DNA of 64,000 nucleotides from the NCBI GenBank assembly GCA_038373865.1, contig JAXGGA010002901.1:48341-112340 (forward strand), written 5' to 3'. The notes below the pieces were generated by a model. The model had not been told where the DNA came from. It did no database searches and worked only from the letters and a program-made list of their open reading frames with translations. This DNA comes from Uloborus plumipes (Eukaryota; Arthropoda; Arachnida; Araneae; Uloboridae). A program made the translations under genes and the position numbers. Each line of letters starts with the position of its first letter. The first letter of the stretch is position 1. Below, one piece after another: positions 56,101 to 64,000 of the stretch.

Positions 56101-57419
56101 ACTATATGGCATCAGAGTAGCCATATTGTTCTTGAGAAATGAGAACTTTTGGTTTCTTTGATCTTAACCAAATTATTGGTCTCAAACTGTGTATGCTAAC
56201 TACTACGCCAACTTACCCTAACACCAGCAACCAAAACAAATTTTAGACACAATGTTCATCATCTTCACATTCACACCAGTGCACCTAATTATCATTCAAA
56301 CTATTCACAACGCGTGACCATATTACCAGGAATCCAACATTTACAAGGATTAAGAAATAACTTGTTTTTTGAAAGAAAAAAAATCATCTGCCAAAGATAA
56401 TATTCCTTCACGCTCTTTGGCTTCCGATCCGTATGCAAAATGATCGGATTTCACGCCTTTTTGCCCAAACCATCGGTTATGAATCAATTGCTCAAAAACA
56501 AAAACTAATCGTTAGTCTGAATCTTGCTGGGGCGCAACGTTTGTAGAGAGACACGTGCTCCAGAAGTGACGAAAAACAGGAATTAAAAAGTGAAGATCTA
56601 AAACGTTTTCGAATTTCGATTTCACTTTCTGATCAATTGATCTATTTTCTAGGTAAAGAGGATCGGGGATTTAAAGAGTGTGCTAACGTAAATGGGCGAA
56701 GCATCGAAGTTTTGCAGATTAGATCGCATGACCACGCTTCCGGTACTTCCGAAAAATAGTATGCTCTTTCAATGACGTGACTTTTTATTTTAAAGAAAAT
56801 ATGTTCTTTCATCTATCACAGATCGAATTGGTTATGTACAAGGTAGCTTATATGTCTATTAGGGATGCGCCGATTAATCGACATTACAGATTAATCGGCC
56901 ATAATCGGTCACTTTGCCGACTATTAATGATCGGCAAAATCGTGCCATCGACGGAAAAATCTTTTTTAAATATTATTTTTGTTTCAAGTGTGCCTGCATT
57001 AAGAAACTATGCCAAAAGCCCCTATAGCAATCGTCCCCCCTCCCCCCGCCAATGGAATGTTGTGCTACTGAGTTTAGCTTAATGTTGAATGTGCATTTAA
57101 ATTAATGATTTTGGATAACATCACTATTTAATTTTAGCCTCAATTGCTAAGCCAACTACTAAGAAGTGTACAGAGTGTTTTTTTTATTAGGTTTTTCAGA
57201 AATCCGAGCGCCCCCCCCCCTATCAGTTTTATTGATCTTAAAGTTTTATACGCTTGTCAAAATTATAAAACAGCCAGTATTTTTACATTCCAATAAATTC
57301 AACTTCAAAAGAAGTATATTCTCGACAAAACTGACTTTGGACTGAAAATTAATATTTTTTATTATGTGATAAAAATTAAACACATTAAACTATCGCTTGA
57401 AACTACATAACAATTAAAG
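56101..57419. other. Unassigned sequence
   Basis: At 56863-56945 there is a GGGATGCGCCGATTAATCG with iterated ATTAATCGGC and AATCGG motifs, resembling the GGGATGC.CCGAT repeat common in animal genomes, but no ends can be fixed. The 101-codon frame at 56777-57082 overlaps it and is not recognised. C-runs occur near 57035 and 57210. Confidence 0.4.
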
Positions 57420-57680
57420 GGCATGGGAAATGAAGGGGTTAGGTGACAAAACCGAAATTGCGTGTAATTAAAGTTCAAAGTTTTACTGTTGCAGTTGTCA
57501 CAGCTGTTTTGTTTTCTTGGTTCTGTCCTTAAGTGAGAGTATGACGTTGGTTTAATGATACTTACTTTTTGATATACCAAGTTTTATTTGCCTACCTGTA
57601 TCCATTGCTTACAATTGTCCAGATTGTATTTTGAAAAAATGTAACATAACTCCTTCATCCTCCAAACCCTTCAATTAAAA
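57420..57680 (-). repeat. Dispersed repeat, inverted partner of 46385-46625
   Basis: The complement matches 46385-46625 in order, with moderate identity. Coding-like phrase GLEDEG followed by a diverged reading. Confidence 0.6.
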
Positions 57681-58106
57681 TTGTGAGCACGTATTTCGGA
57701 GCTACAACGAGGCCCTCTCTTTTCAACATAAATGAAGAGGCAAGTGGATAAAGGTGATATGTGACAATTTTGTAAAAACATACTTTTTACCATGGATGAA
57801 AGTGTTAACCCTTTAACTGTCAAGTTATTTTGATGATTTGGATGCACAAATTGTCAAATTTTTTTATTGCAAAAATCAAATTTTTAGTAGAAAATAAAAT
57901 ATACTTAGTAGTTAAAAACTGATATTTTGAAGCACATGAGTAAAATATTTAAAATTTTGTAACCACTCCACATTTTTGCTTGAGGCGGCTGCCACTCAAC
58001 ATGGCAGTTGTAAAGTTCGCTTCAGTGGAGCATTATTTTCTAAAAATGAAAAAAAATATGTATATTATTTTCTAAAAAATAAATAAATGAAAGAAAATTA
58101 AGTAAA

Positions 58107-60186
58107 GGGTCATTCCATAGAAATGTCAACCTCAGCCTAAAAAATAAAAGTACCTTGAAGACTTAACTGTGACCTATTATTATATTCAACATACTTTCTA
58201 GTATATGAATCTAGCAAAAATTATGAAAAATCTTTTGTGGTGTTTATGTTGGAGCTCTGTAAGTACATGGCTGCAGAAAAGTCTTAGTAAACGCTAAAAA
58301 CATTGGTCATTGTTTTCGTGCCTAATGTTAAAATTTCGGTGAATTTTTAAAAGAACTACGTTTCTTATGAAAGTTTAGAGTTATATCTGATTGAATTAAC
58401 AGCTTTTTTCATTCAGTTTATAAGATAAGCATTTTAATTATCTTCATTATTTAACTTTTTTATTTTATGTTACGTTAGTCACAAAAATGCAATGTTTTCT
58501 ATTTTAAAACTGAACTAAAAATAATTAAATACCATAGCTCTTAATTTTCTTATGTCTATATCATATCTACTCGAAAGTCCTAAAATATTTATTTTAGATA
58601 TATTTAATAGAAAAATATTAGTGCGACTATCAAACATTTTAGGTGTGTGACTAACGTAACAGTTTGAATGTGACTATCGTAACAGTTTGAATGTGACTAT
58701 GGTAACAATTAAAAAAAAGATTAATGTAGCTTAAAGCTTAACTATTTTAGTGTTTATTTAAATTTCCAGTTAAGAGTAAGTAAATATATCAAACTAATTT
58801 GAAATATTTGAGGCAAAATAGCTCCTTTGACTGCTTCAGAACGGAAAATAAGAAGTCGGGTGAATCAGAGCCTCTATAAAATTCAGATGAAAGAGAAATG
58901 TCAAAAACATTGATGCGTTCTTTACGAAAAAACACAATTTCGGGTATGAAAGAAGAAGAAAGAGAAGCCTCAAAATAATTAGTAAGTAAGATGCTCTTGC
59001 AAAGAAACAAACTACTTTTTCCTCCATATCTGCAGAATCTCCTTTTCTCACAAGGCAAGCACTGAAAAAGGCAATGAAGAAACATCGAAAAAAGCTTTAG
59101 CCAACAGTCCTTGAAAGAAAGTTATATCTATCCAAAAGCTGGCATTAGGTATAGCAGTTAATATAGTAAATCCTAAATCCCATAGACAATCGTTAAGTTT
59201 GTCGGATAATACAAACTAATAAGTTCTCTAATTTTATAATAATGTGATAATTTTCCCATTAACGATTTTTTTCCCACAAGAAAGATGTTAAATATGTAAA
59301 GAACTTTGTTGCCAACAAGAGAAAGAAGCTACAAAAGGGTTTGCCTATATGTATAACTTAGACGAAATCTATCAACTTTATAAAAAAATAATAAGAATGA
59401 AGAAACCGGTTTTGAAAAAAAATGCGAGTTAACTCTAGCAAGTTCAAACATTGGGCTCAAAAGATCAAAGATGAGAGAAACAGGTAAAAGATTTGAATGG
59501 CCCAAACCTGATAATATTCAGTTTGCAAAAGCTAAATTTTCTTTGACAAATTCAATTAAGTTAAAAGGGAGCCTTCCATTTACAATTTCTTACCCCAGAA
59601 TAAATAAATAAAAAAATACATAAAATTAAAAAAAAAATAATAATAAATATATAAATAAATAAAAATATGCAACATAATAAGTTTAAAAAAAGGAAAAATT
59701 AATGTAATTATCAATAATATTAGCCATAATAAATTTTATTTAAGAAATCCATTGTTTGTTATTCGATGGTTACGTTGGTCACGTTACGTTAGTCACACTC
59801 CATTTTCAGCAAAAGTGACACTTAAGACTAAAAAAATTCAATTTAATAAATGTAATATATATTTTGGAAAGCTAACATTCCATATTTTTCAAATATATCA
59901 GCCAATTTTTAACACTTGCTTAACTTTCAGAAAATTTTGCCGCATAACATGAACATTATTTTTCAAGGTTGCAAAAATGTTACGTTAGTCACACTGCTAT
60001 TTTGGGCGAAAAAATATCTGCTGTCAGTAATTTTATTTTAAATTCTTAGCAGAAATAATACATGTCCACCATCTACATTGCAAATCTACCAACATAGCGA
60101 AAAATTATTTTTTATCATTTAAGTTACAGGTAAAATGAGTTATAAAATCAGCTCTGAATGTTACGTTAGTCACGATGGAATGACCC
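58107..60186 (+). mobile_element. 2.08-kb TIR element with iterated GTTACGTTAGTCAC
   Basis: Ends GGGTCATTCCAT and ATGGAATGACCC; TAAA on both sides (58103-58106, 60187-60190). Comparison with copy 1 of the host element gives the empty site and agrees with TAAA (or TA) duplication. The 14-mer GTTACGTTAGTCAC, exact or with one or two changes, occurs eight times: plus at 58469, 59769, 59783, 59979, 60160; minus at 58647, 58670, 58693. Such clusters near both ends are typical of transposase-binding sites. A possible broken frame lies at 58900-59140. Superfamily unknown. Confidence 0.75.
58890..59145 (+). pseudogene. Possible broken element-encoded frame
   Basis: In shifting frames the plus strand gives LRKNTISGMKEEEREASK and then SAESPFLTRQALKKAMKKHR before a stop. 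This resembles, from memory, a basic segment (TP..RQ.LGKA..K....LP.SPRKR) found in uncharacterised arthropod element-like proteins. Frames are interrupted and the length is small, so this is a suggestion only. Confidence 0.25.
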
Positions 60187-60449
60187 TAAATAAAAGTGAA
60201 TACCTTTCAGTAATTCAGTCTTGTGTGAAATAACTGGAAACATTTTTCCAAGCACAAACCCGAGAATGAGTCGGGTTTGATAAAGAGATGAAGTCGAAAT
60301 AAACGTCTCCCGATATATATTCGGGTATAACAATACGATGCACTTAAAAAAAAAAAAAAAAAAATTACCCTGAGTAATACTCGGGCGTGTCATTTTCGAA
60401 CACCAGTGCTGTGCCCGAGGTTATCTCGGGCATGACAGTTAAAGGTTAA

Positions 60450-60760
60450 GGTAAGATCTTTTTTTTTAAAGCTTTTTCTAGAAATAAAAAAAATTGTCAC
60501 ATACTACCTTTATTCACTTGCTCATTCAAATGAACTCATGGATAAAAGATGACTGCATAAACGACTAATCTTTTTTACATGAAATTTTCTCAATTATAGT
60601 TGTAGACACAAATGTAATCTTTTATTTTATCAAACTTTTGTTCCTTTTAAATAACGTAAATCTACCCTCTGAACCGATGTCGTTTCTCAAGGTTCACGCG
60701 GCGGGCGTGAGGTTTCATTCATGTCATCGAATTAGCACTACTAATTATAAATCAATTGTT
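60450..60760. other. Unassigned spacer
   Basis: AT-rich with a short GC-rich spot (CACGCGGCGGGCGTGAGG, 60695-60712). Nothing is recognised. Confidence 0.35.
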
Positions 60761-61330
60761 ATCTGAAAAAGTCAACACTTCAAATAATCCAACAATCAAG
60801 GCGTCCAACGGAACATGCTCACAATGTAAATGACGCTGAATTCATTGAAGTGTACAGTAGCCGGGAGAACTAATCAATGATATCTCAATATGTGTGTGAG
60901 TAGAATAAATGCAATTTTCAACCTCCCAAAGTCCCAAACTAAAACAGAATGCCTTTTCGGGCGACATTTTTTTCTTCCCTCAACCACGAATTTCCATTCT
61001 TGCCATAGAAACAACATTAATTATTATAAATTACTTTTTGTTTGAAGAAACCGACATCAGATTTAGCACTTCAAAAAATTCCATGTAAATCCTGTAACAT
61101 GCCCACAATGCTAATGACGCTGAATTCATTGAAGTGTACAGTAGCTGCAAAATGAATCGTTCGCATCTGAATAATTTTGTGTAAAATAAATGCAATTCGA
61201 CCTCCGTTTTACTGAAATAGAACGAAATTTCAGACGATATTTTTTTTCTTCTCTCAACCGATTTCCATTCTTGTCATCGAAATAGCTCTAATGATTATAA
61301 ATTGTTCTTTCGTTGAAGAAACTAACCACA
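60690..61330. repeat. Diverged tandem duplication, about 285-bp period
   Basis: The block ACATGC.CACAATG..AATG plus ACGCTGAATTCATTGAAGTG and TACAGTAG occurs at 60812 and 61098, nearly unchanged over 48 bp. Before and after it are CTCAACC..GATTTCCATTCTTG, CATCGAA.TAGC.CTA.T and ATTATAAAT(T/C). A third partial copy starts at about 61250 and a weak one near 62150. The 48-bp core is better kept than the rest. Confidence 0.65.
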
Positions 61331-61863
61331 AACTAACTTTCGAAACTTTCTTAGGAACATATGACATTGAATTAAAACTGCAGTACACAATTGTGATGAA
61401 TTACTTATATCAGACTTTCAAGTACTTCCTCTTGAAAATTACTAACTTTGCGGACCCCCCTCCCATCAAAAATACTTGATTTGATACATTTTTTTTTTCG
61501 AATATTTTTAAGGTTTTTTTTTCTTTCTCTAAATTTATCAATTCATTGTTTCTATATAATTTTAGAGCTCTTGTCGGGTTTTCATTGCTTAAAAAAGTAT
61601 AATTTTGAACTAAGGAAGTAAAAATCCAATCGAAACTCAATTGGGACTCGGGGTTTGGGATGAGCGGTGGGGGGGGGGGTTACTGCTCCCTGCATGTACA
61701 GAAACAAGAACTTTTTTATTTCCTGTAAATGTGATTTTGTTCTGGATAAAAATATTACTATTCATCCATCAAGTTTAACTATTTTTTACGTTTCAGCTGG
61801 AAAGCCCATCGGACCCCCTGCATGAGTCCCCGGACCCCACTTCGGGGAACTCTGACTTTTTAA
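61331..61863. other. Unassigned spacer with G-run
   Basis: A G-run of about 10 lies near 61670-61679. A C/G-rich patch (61795-61850, GGACCCCCTGCATGAGTCCC) may be part of a hAT-like repeat, but no ends are seen. Confidence 0.35.
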
Positions 61864-62084
61864 CCCTACACTGCATAGCGTTGCCAATTGGCTACATGGA
61901 CTATTTTTCCTTATGACCATGCATAAGGCAACTCAAGCATAAAAAGCAAGTATTAGATATCTTTAAAGCAAATATAAACATCAATCCTCAAAATAAATTT
62001 TTTAAAATTGTTTTACAATGTTTTCTTATCACACTAAAAAACATATATATTTCTTTCAAAGAAAAAAAATCATGCAGTGTAGGG
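61864..62084. mobile_element. piggyBac-like MITE (family P5), 221 bp
   Basis: CCCTACACTGCAT at the left and ATGCAGTGTAGGG at the right are perfect 13-bp TIRs. TTAA flanks both ends (61860-61863, 62085-62088). CCCT..-type ends with TTAA are the classic piggyBac signature. The interior is AT-rich and non-coding. Confidence 0.92.
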
Positions 62085-62088
62085 TTAA

Positions 62089-62900
62089 ACATTTTGCTTC
62101 TTTGAATTAAATCCAAATCAACCTACAAGATCGAAATACAATTTTATTTTGATCACTTTTTTCTTTTCCAACCATCGATTGCCATTATTGCCATTGAAAC
62201 AGCTGTCACGAATAATTCCTTACTTGAAGGAACTGCTAAGGCAGAAATTCGAACACGCCAAGTTTCGATTTCATAACACCATTTTCACCTCGGAACCGAA
62301 ACAATCCGACTCCAAAAGAGGTATCGTTTGCTTAGGCATGGTCTCTGCCTTTCTGACAGGTGGTTATTTTGCCCAAAACAACCCAAATGTGATAAAGCGG
62401 GAAAAAACCCCTGTTCCCAGTGGAGCGTGGCTGTTTTTACCTTTTGTCATTTTTGATTTTCGTAACGGACGGACAAAAGAGTGAGACATTATTCTGGCTA
62501 ACGGGTAACGATAATGACTTGTTTACCATTTTGTTTTCAAGGTTCGTATCTGATAAGCGGTGCCGTCTTAACACAAGGGCGAATTGTAAGAAAATATCGT
62601 TTCATTTAAAACCAGTTATCTCATATTCTTTGCTCTAGTTCATTATTCTTACAAATGATGAAATATTTTCTTATTTTTCATTTTTTATCGGTCTTATTTT
62701 TTTTCCATGTTTTGATCGCAAACAACCGAATACCTTCGAAATAAAATTATTATGTCATGGAAACTAATTTACGGTATAATTGAAGCTTTTCAATTTATAT
62801 TAAAACTGCGTTTTACTAGCACCTAGGTTCATTATTCAAGAGTTTTTTTTTTTACTGTTATTATTTTGGGGGTGAAGAATAAAAGCTTCTGTCATTGGAA
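62089..62900. other. Unassigned region with one 111-codon frame
   Basis: An open frame runs at 62149-62484 (plus) with the segment GIVCLGMVSAFLTGGYFAQN. I do not recognise it, and its first part overlaps a decayed copy of the 60.7-61.3-kb tandem repeat. A chance open frame is more likely than a gene. Confidence 0.35.
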
Positions 62901-62906
62901 GGATTG

Positions 62907-63480
62907 CCGGCCACCTTGTCTCGTGTTCGGAGAAGCCGCGACTCGAATGAGATGATTCTAGGTTCGAGTCCCTACTCGGACATGGGTGTACTTTCTCTTT
63001 CCTGTCTTTCTCTTTGATTTGAGTGAATGCGTTGTTGTGCCTACCCTATAAACGGGTCCCTGTAGCATTGCGTGTACTTCACACTTCACGCACTCCAGGA
63101 CCACAGCTTCGTGGTTTAACCGGGATAGGACCCTGAAGAGCGTTCTGTTAATTTTGAACCAGAACCTAGGGTCGAGCAAACCCTAGGCCCAGCGCCCCCA
63201 GAGGTATCGTTTCACTTGGAGGACTTCGTGACCACGACATTTTTAACGTCCCCCAGCCACCATTAATCAAGACGGTGGAACTTTGATCGACTGGGATTGA
63301 ACCAGTGTCCCTCCGGTCACGAGTCCGACGCCTTACCGGTCGGGCTACCACGGCCCAGGCATGTGTGTACTGTAAATTCGGACTTCACACCAAGGGAGGG
63401 TACAGTTGGAAAAGTGAAGCAACGCACTCTAAATGGCCAGACTAACTGGTACAAGACAGCAGCAACAACTACCAATTATA
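62907..63480 (+). mobile_element. tRNA-derived SINE (family A), split by another SINE
   Basis: Head GGCCACCTTGTCTCGTG, B box GGTTCGAGTCCC, then CATGGGTGTACTTTCTCT, AAACGGGTCCC and, after the interruption 63079-63358, GTGTGTACTG, GGTACAGTTGGAAAAGTGAA and ACAGCAGCAACAACTACC. Complete apart from the insertion. Confidence 0.8.
63079..63358 (-). mobile_element. tRNA-derived SINE (family E) nested in family A
   Basis: The minus strand reads GGCCGTGGTAGCCCGACCGG (A-box region), then GACACTGGTTCAATCCCAGT (B box), followed by a GC-rich body to CTGGAGTGCG. Flanks GCATTGCGTGTACT (63065-63078) and GCATGTGTGTACT (63359-63371) look like a 13-14-bp TSD, as expected for LINE-mobilised SINEs. Confidence 0.75.
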
Positions 63481-63654
63481 GATGGGCAACGAGCTAGTTA
63501 CCGAAAACTGGGATGAGTACTGACAACAACAACATTGGGAAGATTCATTATTGAAATTTAAGCGTACAAATTCAAAAAAAAGATCGTTAGTACATTATTA
63601 GGGCACAGATTGAGGGTCTGAAACTCAGTTGTCTTGTGAAAGCAAGGCTGGCAA

Positions 63655-63890
63655 TTTGGGGTTCACTGCTCCACTTTCCCAACTCTTCCACAATACACAG
63701 ATGCCAAAAGGGCCCGTTTACAGGGAAGGCCAACCATTTACAGAACAGAAAAACATTCACAAAAGGAAAGGATAAGGACAGGAGAGAAAAAGTACATCCA
63801 TGATCGAGACGGGATTCGAACCCGGAACCTCCCCATTTTCAGTCACCCTTCTCTGACCATTAGACAAGATGGTCGGCACTCAACTCCGAC
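63655..63890 (-). mobile_element. tRNA-derived SINE (family A), minus strand
   Basis: The minus strand carries GCCGACCATCTTGTCTAATG, B box GGGTTCGAATCCC, CATGGATGTACTTTTTCTC and GTAAACGGGCCC, that is, the head and first half of family A. The 3' part is absent. Confidence 0.75.
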
Positions 63891-64000
63891 AATTTATCAA
63901 AAGAAAAGTCCTCAAATTGTAATTTAAGTTGAATTTTATTGGAAGTTTAATACGATACAGTCGAGAGTAGTCCAACCAAATAGACACTGAAGGGATCTGT

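Larger units (their letters stand above)
57809..60445. mobile_element. piggyBac-like element (family P3, copy 2), interrupted
   Basis: Intact TTAA flanks (57805-57808, 60446-60449). Ends CCCTTTAACTGTCAAG and ATGACAGTTAAAGG are inverted. Its two parts (57809-58106, 60187-60445) match copy 1 (40115-41316) in reverse orientation, including the CGGGTTTG/CAAACCCG hairpin and the CTCGGG..CCCGAG subterminal pairs. The 2.08-kb element 58107-60186 interrupts it. Confidence 0.85.

Noticed and set aside
58107..60186. The iterated GTTACGTTAGTCAC element as a new defence or regulatory system
   Set aside because: The ends, TAAA flanks and nested position explain it as a transposon. No intact gene supports a further role.
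62149..62484. A 111-codon frame as a host gene
   Set aside because: No recognised domain, and it overlaps decayed tandem repeat sequence at its start. There is no support beyond openness.

Overview
The window is 64 kb of AT-rich, repeat-packed animal nuclear DNA in which I can support no intact host gene. No open frame is longer than about 200 codons, none carries a recognisable host domain, and there is no bacterial operon layout, rRNA gene, intact tRNA gene or CRISPR array. What can be read with confidence is a dense layer of transposable elements. Many have terminal inverted repeats (TIRs) and target-site duplications (TSDs) that can be checked base by base. The mix (Tc1, hAT, piggyBac-like TTAA elements, pogo/Tigger-like, Harbinger-like, Helitrons, tRNA-derived SINEs, GTATGTATG-rich repeats) suggests an arthropod, and a chelicerate such as a spider is my guess. 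The species assignment is an inference of low confidence.

Layout. 0-10 kb: an 786-bp deleted Helitron that keeps the end of its helicase frame, a 1.3-kb TIR element, a tandem duplication, a second Helitron, and a large inverted-repeat element (7.1-10.2 kb) with a dead Tc1 transposon inside it. 12-17 kb: two copies of one hAT-like family and a second hAT-like family (three 8-bp TSDs), one of them at the head of a tRNA-derived SINE and one inside a pogo/Tigger-like element. 17-24 kb: short MITEs, a 98-bp TA microsatellite, a Tigger-like MITE, a GTAGCG-repeat hAT element and a foldback hAT nested in another TIR family. 24-35 kb: TTAA-flanked (piggyBac-like) elements, a duplicated 0.5-kb block split by a SINE with a 41-bp satellite, and a tandem-repeat array. 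35-42 kb: a CRE-rich small inverted repeat, a 2.4-kb element with 4-bp TSDs carrying other repeats, and a TTAA element interrupted by a foldback MITE. 42-46 kb: SINEs and a head-to-tail tandem Helitron array. 46-56 kb: Harbinger-like MITEs, nested TIR elements, the second foldback MITE copy and a 2.8-kb degenerate hAT. 57-64 kb: a second copy of the 40-kb TTAA element, split by a 2.1-kb element full of a 14-bp repeated motif, then a 221-bp piggyBac-like MITE and SINE-in-SINE nesting.

How the parts relate. The elements form a stratigraphy: several are nested, and where two copies of a host element exist, the uninterrupted copy serves as an empty site (22.8 vs 48.3 kb; 40.1 vs 57.8 kb). All visible coding remnants (Helitron helicase tail, Tc1 transposase) are broken, so the copies here appear unable to move on their own. 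I see no convincing new biological system. The best leads are the iterated-motif element at 58.1-60.2 kb, the tandem Helitron array and the covarying tip of the foldback MITE pair.
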